DNA of 64,000 nucleotides from Sophora flavescens (taxonomy: Eukaryota; Streptophyta; Magnoliopsida; Fabales; Fabaceae), in the NCBI GenBank assembly GCA_030762895.1, contig CM061069.1, positions 25,353,404 to 25,417,403 of the forward strand, written 5' to 3'. Both the position numbers and the translations under genes were made by a program. Below, in pieces: positions 1 to 11,699 of this stretch. Each line of letters starts with the position of its first letter. Position 1 is the stretch's first letter. The notes under the pieces are model-generated. The model did not search any database, was not told the origin of the DNA, and worked only from the letters and a program-made list of their open reading frames with translations.

Positions 1-678
1 CTTCCTTAGGTTGCTCTTTCTCAACATGTGGCTGTTCCGGGGACTTGTCGCTTGTCAATTCCTTTTCCTCCTTTGTTCTTCCTCAACATATGGCAGTTCT
101 TCCTCAACTCCCTGAGAACTAGTTACATCCCAGTCATATCCCAACACCCCACTGCTTCTAGTTGTTGTGGCATTGCATTGGTTCTTAGGGTCGTTCTCGG
201 TATCAACTGGGAGAGTCTCTGGGGGACACTAATTTAGTTGTTTTGACAGCTGGGCAATCTGCATCTCTAGATTCTGAAGTGCCATCCCTGTATGAGTTGC
301 CAACTTGTCAATGGCTGCGTTTGTATTGATTGACACTTTCTCAAGTGTCGCACTCAACTTCTCAAGAGCCAACTCCCAAGGTTGTGGTTGCCAACTCTGT
401 TGAGGTTGTTGTTGCCAATTTTGTTGAGGTTGTGGCTGCCAGGCTAGACCATCGTCAGCATTACTCCAAGCAAAATCCGGATGGTCCCTACTCATATCAC
501 CCCAATACTGATTCTGACTCTGATAGTTGTTCTGGGGCACGCTGTCATTATGCCATGGTTCCACATATACTTGAGGGAAGTAGAACGGACAACTCCAAGT
601 GTCATGGTTCCCATCACAATATTCGCAACCCGGAAGCATTCCTTCGTGTACCTTGCATACAAAACAAGGCAAGACCAA
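1..678 (-). pseudogene. Ty3-gypsy gag C-terminal fragment (Athila/Tat-like)
   Basis: The minus strand from 678 to 229 is open and shows a CxxC-type knuckle followed by a Gln/Trp/Pro-rich stretch and a coiled-coil-like tail (QNLEMQIAQLSKQL). This is the usual gag end of plant gypsy elements that use a TGGCGCC primer site. A stop lies at about 229. The expected linker toward protease (DTE-NDPK-QCNA pattern) continues in another frame from about 222 to 40, so the copy is frameshifted. The rest of pol lies beyond the window start. Family assignment is from motif order only; the fragment is non-functional. Confidence 0.7.
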
Positions 679-810
679 GTGGAATCAAAGAAGTAGAGAG
701 AGATAGTAGAAAATAAAAAGAAAATAATAAAAATAAAAATAAGAACAAAAATAACTTAACCAAATAATCAAACTCCCCTAAAATCAGAAAAACTGGTTGT
801 GCCAATCCCA

Positions 811-827
811 AGAATTAACGGCGCCAA
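811..827 (-). other. Retrotransposon primer binding site
   Basis: Read on the minus strand, TGGCGCCGTTAATTC sits a few bases inside an LTR end (...CACAACA). TGGCGCC is the start of the primer site used by Athila/Tat-type gypsy elements. It fixes the orientation of the neighbouring gag fragment and the inner edge of the LTR at 833. Confidence 0.6.
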
Positions 828-832
828 AAACT

Positions 833-1480
833 TGTTGTGACTCCGGCAAGTGTACCGGGTCGTCGCAAGTAATAAAAATAAACACGGCAAGTAATTACCG
901 AGGTCGAACTCAGGGATTGGGATACCAATTCGACTAATCCGCGGGAAATCGGATACGTTCGGTCAAGTTACGGAAGAAGGTGGTTGAGAGAGAGATTAAT
1001 ATCTAAAATTCAATTAACAAATCTAATGAAATAATTAACTAAAAATATGAAAATTAAAATGTCCAAGGTCACAAATCCACCTACCCAACATGTATACCCA
1101 AGTGATGATGAATTCCTTCCTAGGTTCAATTACAATGTCAACCGGGACCCCTAAATTCTCCTAAATCCACTCTCGTGCTCATTAGGACGTATTCGACGAT
1201 TGGATTAATTACTTACTAGGTCTCATAATCCTAATCTCGAATTCTGTTAATTCATGTTCCCTATAAGGTTGCACCGATCTCCTACTCACTCTCGTGCAAT
1301 ATTCGATCACTCTCCGAAATCCAAATGTCATCCCATTAAAATGAGGGCAATTAATCTCGAATGACGGAATGGATATGACACAACTACATAGATTACTTTT
1401 CAAGGATGGACTGATTATTTTCATCTCCAAAGATTCACCTGTGCTGTAGAAATAAGGGAATTTTGGTCAAAATGTTGATA
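833..1480 (-). mobile_element. 5' LTR (partial) of the gypsy element at the window start
   Basis: The plus strand begins TGTTGTGACTCC, so the element-sense LTR ends in ...CA directly before the primer site. The first 120 bases carry the block GCAAGTGTAC...AAGTAATAAA...CGAACTCAGGGATTGG. Similar blocks open the solo LTRs at 17938 and 62497, which supports calling this the U5 end of an LTR. The outer end is not clear and I place it near 1480. No TSD can be tested because the other LTR is outside the window. Confidence 0.55.
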
Positions 1481-1559
1481 TCAACGATGACAGATCCATC
1501 ACTAGGCACATAAGTGGTGTTGTACCAGTGACCATCACATAGGCTTTTTTCTACTGAAT

Positions 1560-2200
1560 TAATGGGAGCTCCAAACAAGGGTCTTGAGAGTTTCATAAGT
1601 ATGGTCTAGATATTGGAAAACCCATTCCTTTCATGGAAAAGGTATGTCATAAACTGTTTGGGGACAACACTATTCGGAAGAAGGATGAGACCTCTCGGCT
1701 GACCAACAAGGCTATGTTCTTGCTGGACTATTGCCGTCATTTCATTCTTCCCCTCATAGAGAGTGAAGGTCGGCACTCCTTCACTCTGTCAAAGTCTGAA
1801 ACGACTGTGGTCTATCACCTCCTCGACTACTCCAAAATCAACATTCCATTCCTCATCATGGAATATCTAAAATATTGTCTTCGTAGGAATAATGGAAGCA
1901 TCCCATATGGAATGCTATTTACTAAGTTCTTCACACATCATGAAGCCTATTGACATGAAGCGTAGTCAATGTGGCCTAATTTCCTCGACAATGCCTTCCT
2001 TAGAGGCAGGGGTATTCATCCGGCTCCTCTTATGATATATAAGAGAATCTACATATCCAAAGCCTGCCTCACCACTATCTCAATCTAAATCTGACATGGA
2101 GGAGATTCAGTCAAAAAGAAAGGGTAAGTATAGTGGCCTACCCCCCGCTCCAGCTTCCTCATCGGGCCAAAGAAAGATTGGAATTTCATAAGGAAAATAT
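1560..2200 (+). pseudogene. Fragment of plant transposon/env-like ORF
   Basis: An open frame at 1633-1953 on the plus strand has the look of the 'putative plant transposon protein' domain common in plant genomes: an internal LLDYCR motif and the pattern IPYGMLFTKFF near the end. It stops at 1951-1953. Further in-frame-like pieces with a Ser/Pro-rich composition follow to about 2190, with stops. It may belong to the same class of env-like ORF as the one at 58.5-64 kb. The domain name is from memory and its function is unknown. Confidence 0.45.
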
Positions 2201-2299
2201 GAGAAGAGGGGAGTTAGGGCTATTTGTATAATTTTAATTATTATTAAGGAAATACTATATTTTCAATACATTTTTTGTTTTTCTATGTATATATTGAAT

Positions 2300-2418
2300 A
2301 GACATATATAAACACGAGAAGAGGGTTGAGTTGTGTTTATTAGACTTATAGTTAAAGTTAAAAACTTTTTACAAGCAGAAGCGTAGAGCATACGAGTGGA
2401 AAACAAAGCAGTCACACT
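2300..2418 (-). repeat. Fragment of Sirevirus-like LTR end
   Basis: The segment ACATATATAAACACGAG followed by GGGTTGAGTTGTG closely matches the outer end of the LTR at 56164, in the same orientation. It is a short remnant without a partner LTR nearby, next to the 3' LTR of the gypsy element that starts at about 2419. Confidence 0.45.
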
Positions 2419-4951
2419 TTGACACCCTCTACCCAACATGTATTCATAACAACATAAAAGGGAATAAAATAAAAGAAAAACATGCATATTATTATAAAAA
2501 TAACATTCATAGGGTAGAAAGTACCACATGAACAAAACGTCTCAAACATTTGCAGAAATAAATAAAACATAACATGAACTAAGAAAACATAACATGAAAG
2601 CATAAACCAAACCCGATGTCACATAACAGAGCTAGTATAACCAAAATCCGGAAAAGACATCGGATAACAAACTAACAAAAGAAACATCCTAAACTATGAG
2701 TGAGCGGGCTTCTCAGAGTTACTACTCAATTGGTTGCTCACCATCCTCCGCATAACAAAAGAAGTACATGCAAAGAAACAATAAAAGATGGGGAGTAAGA
2801 AATCATCGTATAAATAATGGCAAATGAGCAGTTAACAAGATGAGCATGCATCACATACATATAGCATATTTAAAACATAACAACACCTTGCATATCAACA
2901 TCATTCACATCACCACAATCAAAGTATGCTATGCATTGTAGTGCTACTCCACTACTCCGTTATGCATGTGGATCCAAACTATCTCACGAAGACAACGTCG
3001 GAGTTACATATCCACATCAGCCAACAAGCACCAACATCGGCAGTTCACCAAACCATGGGTGAACCCCATGGATAGTCGATGCACCGTACTGTAGAATGCA
3101 CCACCACGGGGCCACGATTGTCATAACTTCGAATAAATCACCAAGGACGGCCAGATAGCCTTACTCTTGGACGACCTCCCCTATGCTGAACTTCCCCTAC
3201 TAACATCTCAAATGCGTGAATGCATGAGCAACAACCACAAGCAATCAAACCACCACCTCTACTTTGGCCAATAAGCACCAAAGTTTAACACCATCAACAC
3301 CTTGACCAATAAGCATCAAGGGCCCCTTGGCCAATAAGCACTAAGGTTCAACATCTTCAACACCTTGACCAATAAGCATCAAGACTACTTTGGCCAATAA
3401 GCACCAAAGTATAACAATGTGCGGCAACACATCGTTACCGATTTAACCATCTTAATGTTTGTGTTTAATTATCTACGTTAAGTCTTCATTAATTTTCTAG
3501 CTTGTATTTACTTCGATTGGTGTCATATTTCATCATAGGGAACAATTTGGGTGAAACACCCTTGTTCATGTCTTAATGTCTGTTCTGTTTTGGGGAGCAC
3601 GGTCGTGCTTCCCTCAGCACGGGCGTGCTGGCAATTAAGTTGAGCATGACCGTGCTTACTGGAGCATGGTTGTACTGTTCTGGGCAGAAGGGTTGGAAAC
3701 GCTTGCCAAGCTTCCTAGGGCATTCATAGATCAATCCTATTGGCTTTTAACTACACCATCAAGTATTAGTTTTGTTACTCGTGTTTAATCTCCATGTATT
3801 ATAATTATTGGGATTAATCCTTTAATTCTTGTTTCATTATTAACATCCCTAAAGCACTCATGGATCAATCCTAGGGTCTTGACTATACTATTAAGCATCA
3901 ATCTCACTTCTCTTTACTACGATCCATGCCTTACGAACATTGGGAAATATCCCTTAACTCTTATAACCTCGCTGACATTCTTTTACATTTAATTAGTGGG
4001 TTAACAACAATAATGTTAACGACCATCTCACAAAATTAACATAAGAACCAAGGTATCCATTCATGGCATCATCATCATTACCAACAACAATAGAATAATT
4101 AAAGCATGCCATTCATATCGAAATCATAAAATACATATAGTAGACCACATCAAATAAGCATTTAGCATACAACAGGGGTCATGGGTTAACCCTTCGTCTT
4201 TCGCTACCCTCATTGCCTACATGTTATACTAATCCCTTCTCCCCATACCTGGTATGAAGATTTAACTACGATTATGCTTGAGCGAATCTTATGCGTGGCT
4301 TCCTCGAATGACTCGACGAGTTCCCCAAACCTTGGTCAAAACGTTAAAAGGGAAACCATTAATCCCCAATTCAAGAAAACAAATGGGAGATTAATGAAAA
4401 GGATTACAAGGTACATGAATTCTACCTGGTTTAGAGATCCAAACAGTAAACACAATGAACATGTGTTCGCAGCAATGTTCCCCAATTTAAGAATGGTGGA
4501 AAACGGTGAATGGAATGGTCCTTAAAGAGTTCTTAGAGAAAAGTGATGGGAACTCAAAGAGAAAAGTGGGAGGCAAATTCTGAGTGTTAGAGTCGTGTAA
4601 ACTAGGGTTTAAGGCGTGATTTAGAGGTTTAAAATGAATTAGGGTGCAACTGGGCCGAAACAAAAGCCCCAAAATGAAATGTTGTTAGCGTCGTTAGGCC
4701 GGGCTTAGAAAACTTAGGTCGGGCCGATTCTGTAGAAATTCAGAACATGAATTTTTATGCTCTTTGAGCCGGCTCAGAAAACTTAGGTTGGACGGATACC
4801 AGCATACCAGAATTCACTATTAAGTCCTTCCCAAAGGTTAAACTACCTCTAAGATACACATATGCATAAATATCAAACATATCAAACATATAACAACATA
4901 TATACGCCAAACTAACACATATAAACGAAGGGTGAATTTTGGGGTGTTACA
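2419..4951 (-). repeat. 3' LTR of the Tekay-like element (copy A)
   Basis: In element sense it starts TGTAACACCCC directly after a purine-rich tract and ends GGGTGTCA. Copy B (8124-9427) matches its left half and copy C (17851-20654) matches its right half closely. It contains a short minisatellite (3262-3410) and a cluster of AGCACG/CGTGCT palindromes (about 3597-3675). Length is about 2.53 kb. Confidence 0.75.
3262..3410. repeat. Minisatellite inside LTR copy A
   Basis: The phrase TTGGCCAATAAGCACCAA and its variant TTGACCAATAAGCATCAA alternate about five times with short spacers. The same array is present in LTR copy B at 8976-9125, so it belonged to the element before insertion. Confidence 0.8.
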
Positions 4952-4965
4952 ATTCCACCCCTTTT
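4952..4965 (-). other. Polypurine tract of the Tekay-like element
   Basis: On the minus strand AAAAGGGGTGGAAT lies directly before the LTR start TGTAACACCCC. This is the expected plus-strand priming site, and it confirms that 2419-4951 is the 3' LTR of a minus-strand element. Confidence 0.65.
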
Positions 4966-4984
4966 ATAAAAATTTCGCCCTCAA

Positions 4985-5178
4985 AATTTCTACTCACCTC
5001 GAGCAAAAGGTGGCGGATATGACTCCATCATCTTGCTTTTCAATTCCCATGTAGCACTTTCCTCAGTAGCCCCACTCCAAACAACTTTGACCAAAGGAAT
5101 CTCCTTCCCTTTGAGCTGATTCACCCTTCGATCCTCAACCCGAAGCGGTAGTACCTCAAAAGTCAAGTTCTCTTTCAA
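4985..5178 (-). pseudogene. Chromodomain-like C-terminus of gypsy integrase
   Basis: The minus frame contains VKVVWSG followed by ESATWELKSKM, the pattern of the degenerate chromodomain at the end of chromovirus integrases (a hydrophobic strand, then the E-ATWE motif). It stops before the polypurine tract. The link to the integrase core at 5719-6378 is broken by frameshifts in 5190-5718. Confidence 0.7.
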
Positions 5179-5718
5179 CTAGATTGTATCGGGTACTATC
5201 ACATGGCTAGGATCATCAATGTACTTTCGAAGTTGTGATACATGGAAAACATTATGAAGGTTGGACAAGAAAGGGGGTAAGGCTATTTAGCAGAATTTGG
5301 TAGGGACCAATAAATCTAGGATAAGTTTCCTTGCATTCATAACTCTACCAACCCTGGTTGTTGGAGTAACTCGCAAGAACACATGATCACTTTCCTGGAA
5401 TTCGAGAGCCTTCATTCTCTTGTCATGATAACTCTTCTATCTGCTTTGTGCCACTCTCATCTTATCATGGATCATTCTCACTTTCTATATGGTATCTTGC
5501 ACTATCTCAGGTCCTAGCACAACATTCTCACCTGGTTCATTGTAACACAAAGGTGTCCTACATCTCCTCCCATACAAAGCTTCATAGGGTGCCATCCCAA
5601 TATTGGAATGGAATATATTGTTGTAGGTGAATTATATAAGAGGTAAAAACTTATCCCAACTACCCGATTGTTCTAGCACACAAGCTCTCAACAAGTCCTC
5701 TAAGGATTGGATGATCCT

Positions 5719-6378
5719 CTAAGACCGACCATCAGTCTGAGGGTGGTAAGCTGAACTTAATCTAAGCTTAGTCCCTAAAGCCTCGTGCAAACTATTCCAT
5801 AACCTAAAGGTAAATCCAGGATCTCTGTCCGACACAATGCTACAGGGCACACCATGTAGTCTAACTATTTCCCTGATATACAACCTAGTCAACTTATCTA
5901 AAGGATACTCCATGTTCATAGGGATGAAGTGGGCAGATTTAGTCAACCTATCCACAACAACCCAGATAGCATTACAACCAGCTGGAGTCCTAAGGAGTCC
6001 AGACACAAAATCCACAGAGATGCTATCCCATTTCCATTCTGGGATACTCAAAGGTTGCATCTTACCTGAAGGCTTCTGGTGTTCTATTTTAGCCTTTTGG
6101 CATACTAAGAACGTATAGACAAACTCAACCACATCATTTTTCATCCTAGGCCTCCAAAACATATGCTTCAGATCCTGGTACATCTTAGTGGTACCTGGGT
6201 GAACACTCAAACCACTCCTATGTCCTTCCTCAAGGACCAACTTTCTAAGCTCTGGAACATTAGGTATGCAAACTCTATCCTGAAACCTCAAAACTCCATC
6301 CGTTCCTTCCTTGAAACTAAGGTTTCTACCTTGAGCAAGCAACTCTTTCTGATCTAAGAAATATCCATCTATTTTCAA
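5719..6378 (-). pseudogene. gypsy integrase fragment
   Basis: The minus frame has the integrase zinc region remnant (GHRSGLSVHPGTTKMYQDL) followed by the catalytic core: SVDFVSGL, IVSDRDPGF and SAYHPQTDG carry the first two acidic residues. The frame ends directly after HPQTDGRS, so the glutamate region is lost. The second zinc-binding Cys pair is degraded (FLVCQKAK in place of CxxC). Confidence 0.8.
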
Positions 6379-6723
6379 CTTACTTCTAATCTAATCCATC
6401 AAACTATTTGAGATATTCAAAGTTCCAAGCCTAATAATATCAGGGTAACTTCCCATGCTAGGCTCAAGTCTCTAAATTCCTCAATTAATTCCATTTCTCA
6501 GAACTATCAAGGCATGAAACATGAAAGGTCTTTCTACTTAAAGCATCTGCCACTACATTGGCTTTTCCTGGGTGGTAACTCAACTCAAAATCATAATCCT
6601 TAAGAAACTCCATCCACCTACACTGCCTCATATTTAACTATTTCTGGTCAAACAGATATTTCAAACTCTTATGATCACTAAAGACCTCAAACCTTGCTCC
6701 ATACAGTTAATGCCTCCATATCT

Positions 6724-7369
6724 TTAATGAGGCGAGTCCCATACAAAGATCTGACCTTTCTTAATGAGGCGAGTCAAAGGTAAAGCTATCTTAGAGAATC
6801 CCTCTATAAACCTTCTATAGTACCCTGCTAAACCCAAGAAACTCCTAATATCGGTTACTGACTTTGGTGCTTCATAGTGGAGCACAGTCTCTACCTTAGC
6901 CGGATCCACGGCTATCCCACCTTTAGCGATGACATGTCCTAAGAAACTCACCTCTTCTAGCCAAAACTCACACTTAGACAACTTAGCATACAACTGCTTC
7001 TCCTTAAGGGTCTGCAAGACTACCCTCAAGTGTTTCTCATGTTCCTCCTTGGTCTTGGAGTACACTAAGATGTCATCTATGAAAACAGCCACAAAATGAT
7101 CCCAAGTAAGGGTGAAAGGTATTGTTCATATAATCCATGAACACAACAGGAGAATTAGTCACACCAAAGGGCATAACCAAATACTCATAGTGACCATAAC
7201 GCGTCCAAAACGCAGTCTTTGGGATGTCCTCGGTCTTAACCCGAATTTGATGGTATCCTGATCTCAAATCTATCTTGGAGAAAACACAAGCTCCTATCAA
7301 CTGGTCCATCAGGTCATCAATCTTGGGGAGCGGATACCTATTCTTAATTGAGTTGTCGATAGGCGACAC
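6724..7369 (-). pseudogene. gypsy reverse transcriptase fragments
   Basis: Two overlapping minus frames cover the RT. One (7073-7369) has RYPLPKIDDLMDQL, FSKIDLRSGYHQIRV and LVMPFGVTNSP. The other (6724-7092) has VFIDDILVYSKT with the catalytic Asp pair and then FLGLAGYYRRFI. A frameshift near 7085 separates them. The RNase H part downstream (about 6380-6720) has no long open frame. The copy is inactive. Confidence 0.85.
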
Positions 7370-7740
7370 ACAACCTCATGCTGCCATCCTTCTTCTTCAC
7401 CAACAACATTGGCACTCCCCATGGGGACATGCTAGGCCTGATGAACTATTTCTGAATCAAATCCTCCAACAGTTTCTTCAACTCTGATAGCTCTAGAGGA
7501 GACATCATATAAGGTGCTATGGATATGGGTCCCGTTCCCTGTACTAAGTTTATGGTAAACTCCACATCTCTCTCAAGGGGAAGTTATAAACATCCACAGG
7601 GAATACTTCAGGAAACTCTCTCACTATTAGCACATTCCCAACATCGAAGCTTGCTCTCTACTTCCACGGAAGATAACATCATGTAAACTTGGGCCTCTTC
7701 TTTCATAGAAGCCTTAACTTGGTTGGGGGAGAAATCTTGG

Positions 7741-7900
7741 ATCCTTAGACTCCACCGGGAGTTCCAAAAACAATGGTCTTGTCAAAACAGTTCAAGAGGA
7801 CATGGTTGCAAGATAACCAATCCATACCAAGAATGACATCAAGTTGTTTCAGGGGTAAGCACACAAGATCAACTACAAAGTTCTTAATATCAATTGATAC
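7741..7900 (-). pseudogene. gypsy aspartic protease remnant
   Basis: The minus strand encodes the pattern LDVILGMDWLSCN followed by a cysteine and hydrophobic strands. This is the segment downstream of the protease active site in chromoviruses. The DSGA active site itself and all of gag are absent between here and the primer site at 8107, so an internal deletion is inferred. Confidence 0.65.
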
Positions 7901-8106
7901 CGAACAACCTTTCTAAACACAAGAAGCACTCACAGGCTTCTTGGATCGCCCAAGACAAACCACTAAATGCAAGCAAGTCAAGCCAAAACGAAGTTTATAG
8001 GTACTTAGTACCATATATTATTGTCTATATTAAATATAGACAATCTACACAAGAGCATACAAAGATACATAATGAGACACATACCACGGCCCGATAGGAC
8101 AGACCT

Positions 8107-8118
8107 GCCCTGATACCA
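8107..8118 (-). other. Primer binding site (initiator Met tRNA type)
   Basis: On the minus strand TGGTATCAGGGC matches the plant initiator-Met primer site TGGTATCAGAGC at 11 of 12 positions. It lies five bases inside the LTR end at 8124, so the element runs on the minus strand with its 5' LTR to the right. Confidence 0.7.
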
Positions 8119-8123
8119 CTAAA

Positions 8124-9427
8124 TGTGACACCCTCTACCTCACATGTATTCATAACAACATAAAAGGGAATAAAAATAAAAGAAAAACATGTGCATATTA
8201 TTAATAAAATAACATCCATAGGGTAGAAAGTACCACATGAACAAAACGTCTCAAACATTTCCGGAAATAAATAAAACATAACACGAACTAAGGAAACATA
8301 ACATGGAAGCATAAACCCAACCCCGATGTCACATAACAGAGCTGGTATAACCAAAATCCGAAAAATAAATCGGATAACAAACTAACAAAAGAAACATCCT
8401 AAACTACGAGTGGGCGAGCTCCTCAGAGTCACTCCTCAACTGGATGCTCATCATCCTCTGTACAACAAAAGAAGTACATGCAAAGAAACAACAAAAGATG
8501 GGGAGTAAGAAATCATCGTATAAACATAATGGCAAATGAGCAGTTAGCAAGATGAGCACACATCACATACATATAGCATATTTAAAACATAAAAGCACCT
8601 TGCATATCAACATCATTCACATCATCACAATCAAAGTATGTTATGCGATGCAGTGCTACTCCACTAATCCGTTATGCATGTGGATCCAAACTATCTCAGG
8701 AAGACAACGTCGGAGTTATATATCCACATCAGCCAACAAGCACCAACACCGGTAGTTTACCAAACCATGGGTGAACCCCTTGGATAGCCGATGCACCGTA
8801 CTATAGGATGCACCACCACGGGGGCCACGATTCACCTAACTCTCGGATGAATCACCGCGGACAGCCAGATTGCCTTACTCTTGGACGACCTCCCCTATGA
8901 TGAACCTCCCCCACTAACATCTCCAATGCATGAATGCATGAGCAACAACCACAAGAAATCAAACCACCACCTCTACTTTGGCCAATAAGCACCAAAGTTT
9001 AACACCATCAACACCTTGGCCAATAAGCATCAAGGCTCCCTTGGCCAATAAGCACCAAGGTTCAGCATCTTCAATACCTTTACCAATAAGCATCAAGGCT
9101 ACTTTGGCCAATAAGCACCAAAGTATAACAACGTGCGGTAACACATCATTATCGACTTAACCATCTTAACATTTGTGTTTAATTATCTTCGTTAAGTCTT
9201 CATTTAATTTTATAGCTTGTATTTACTTCGATTGGTGTCTTATTTCATCATAGGGATCAATTTGGGTGAAACACCCTTGTTCCTGTCTTAACGTCTGTTC
9301 TGTTTAGGGAAGCACGACGGGCGTGCTGGAAATTAAGTTGAGCATGGCCGTGCTTACTGGAGCATGGCCGCACTATTTTGGGCAGAAGGGTTGGAAACCC
9401 TTGCCAAGCTTCCTAGGGCATTCATAT
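8124..9427 (-). repeat. 5' LTR of the Tekay-like element, truncated (copy B)
   Basis: It matches copy A from its start (TGTGACACCCTC) to the words CTAGGGCATTCATA and then changes abruptly at about 9427 to unrelated GC-richer sequence. About 1.2 kb of the LTR is missing here. It contains the CCAATAAGCACCAA minisatellite at 8976-9125 and the AGCACG palindromes at about 9305-9375. Confidence 0.75.
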
Positions 9428-10167
9428 CAAACACACCGTTCCTTCCCTCATTCCTCGACCTAAGTCCTCATTCGGCTCCCACTCACCACCGCCACCGTCC
9501 TGCACCACTAGGACCACCTCAACCCTAAGCTGATCTGCGCTCATTCGTGAGGCCCCCTATATCACTTGTCTTTGCACCGATTGGTGCGGCCTCCCTGTAT
9601 CACTTGTCTCTGCACCCATTCACGTGCCCCTCGGCTCTCACTCACCACCGCCACCGTGAGGACCACTGTGAGGACCACCGCCCTCGGTTTTTGCATGGCC
9701 CTCTTTACTTTTCTACTTTATCAGCGCCTCTCTGTAACAGAACAAGTATGTCCACCTAAATGCTTTTAATTTTTTGATTCAATTTTTTCTTGTTTAATAC
9801 TTGTTTCAGGGTTCACTTTCCATTTGATGTTTGCTTCAATGATGTGCTTGCAATCGAACATCTTTTGGGTTATTCTTAGAATAACAAGTGTTTAGGGTTC
9901 CCTTTTGATTTTCTCTGCACTTGACAATTTGCAGCAGCAAAATAAGAAACCACCCCCATGTCATTATTTCTCCAAAATATGAAATCAAAATAAGAAAGAA
10001 AGAAGTGAGCATGGTTATGTAATTGTAAACTTTGCTTTAGAACAAGAAGAGAACTACATCTTGCCTGTGACAATGGTGTTTTACTACACCGTATGTTATA
10101 AGACAATGTTGGTAGCCTTCACATGATATCAAATTCATGTCTCAATGGTAGCCTTCACATGCTACAC
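9428..10167. other. Unassigned gene-like GC-richer segment
   Basis: From 9428 to about 9745 base composition changes to CT/CA-rich sequence with many CACC and GCC words. It looks like a 5' leader or exon and ends near a splice-like GTATGTCC. The rest to 10167 is AT-rich. I see no protein I recognise on either strand; two short plus frames (about 9547-9769) have no family features. It could be a captured gene fragment or part of the CACTA element. Confidence 0.25.
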
Positions 10168-11096
10168 CATATGACTTTTTTTTTGATAAGACAAAAATTG
10201 AATAGATAAAGGATACAAGGGGTACCCGAACCCGAATACAAATAAAAAAGTCCCATAAAAAAATAGGTAGGATCAATGTAACTAAAATACTGGACATTTA
10301 ATAATCCAGCATTGATATTACATAGACCTGACCCAACCACCAAAAAAGAAATTTATGTGCACCAAGCCAACATATTTTTATGCAAAAAGGATGCACAACC
10401 AAAGCCATCCACAGTCGAAGAAGAGCAACCCAAAGCAAAAAGAGAGTAACAAGTAGCAGAATCAGTAGGCAATCACCAAAGACGGCCATAAACCAACTCG
10501 AAAAAAGAGGATCAATCAGCCAAATCAGTAGGCAACAAAAAAACCACTGAATAGGAGAACCACCAAAAAGAGGATCAAGAAGCCACAGAAGATTAGCCAT
10601 AGTGACATGCAATAGGTATAACCGCCACATAGACCGTGAGCATAATGAGCAAATCAATAAACCTGACATATGCATCACGTGGATAACCTGCCCATGCTAT
10701 TCACCATCACGTGGGAGTGGGACCAAGCAGATTAAATTGTAGTTGTCAGAGAAGGTAGCTTTCACAAGTTGAGCGATTGGTTTGATATGAGAGACAGAAA
10801 ATGCCACAACCAAATTGAGGGCCAGTTTGAGATTTAGTAAGAAAAGATCTTCCCCAAGTTGAGAGTCGAACCAACTGAAACATTCAGATGCCCAAAAAGC
10901 CTAAGAAGAAAAGAGCCAAGTAAGTGACAGATGCCAAGAGAGACCAAGCAGCCCAAAATAAAAATCTCCATTCTAAAACTGAAACTGCATTGGCAATTAG
11001 CTTCACAAGAACCCAGGATCATTGAACAACAACACATGCACCAGAGTGGAGACAAAAAGGACCATAGCACAAGGCCAGAAACCTCACCAAAAAGAT

Positions 11097-11290
11097 TCAC
11101 TCCACTCAATTATATGTAGCCCAAAGATAACCCCTCACTAGGTGTTTCACTCGCTCACCACCACCACTTGAATCCAAGTCTACCGAGGATCCAAAAAGAA
11201 AACCTCATTATATTGATTCACTCCACTCAAAAGAATATAGCCCAAAGATAACCCCTCACAAGTTGTTTCACTCACTCACCACCCCCAACT
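11097..11290. repeat. Tandem duplication of about 120 bp in the LINE 3' region
   Basis: The segments at about 11097-11170 and 11217-11290 share TTCACTCCACTCAA, AGCCCAAAGATAACCCCTCA and TGTTTCACTC in the same order, with a few changes. It is probably an old tandem duplication in the LINE tail region. Confidence 0.7.
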
Positions 11291-11699
11291 GGAGCCAAAG
11301 CTGCGAACTCAAAAAAAAAAAAAAACTACAAGGAAACAACAGAGATAGCGAAGAAAAAAAAATCCATAAGTCAGTTAAAAAAGTCAATGGACATAACATT
11401 TGTCCCAGATGAACCAACCCTTGACAATATTTCTGTCAAAATCACACAATCTCACCAATGCTACTCTCCCACACCAGACCTCACCAGAACATAGAACAAA
11501 AGGCAACACCGAGAAAAAATGGCACACCACAGGGATACAAGTCCAGGTAACTAAAGACCCTACAAAGGTGATTCTCTCCAGACAAACAAGAGAAAAGGTG
11601 GTAGATTATGCAGTTCCAGTCACTAAACCCAACCCCAAGGACTACTGGGCATCTACTTGTGAGACAACGATTCCAGGCAGCATTTTGGGTTGAGGCACC

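Larger units (their letters stand above)
2419..9427 (-). mobile_element. Decayed chromodomain gypsy element with 2.5-kb LTRs (Tekay/Del-like)
   Basis: Two long direct repeats flank pol fragments. The left LTR (3' LTR in element sense) is 2419-4951; the right LTR starts at 8124 and is cut off at 9427. Between them lie a minus-strand initiator-Met-type primer site, protease, RT, integrase and a C-terminal chromodomain-like piece. Long LTRs plus a chromodomain suggest the Tekay/Del lineage (inference). The internal region is only about 3.2 kb, so gag is missing. All ORFs carry stops or frameshifts. The outer half of the right LTR is lost, so no TSD can be read. Confidence 0.75.

Noticed and set aside
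9428..9520. Left end of the CACTA element at the LTR breakpoint
   Set aside because: No terminal sequence resembling CACTATTACAG is found here; a CACTA word at about 9509 lacks the rest of the repeat.
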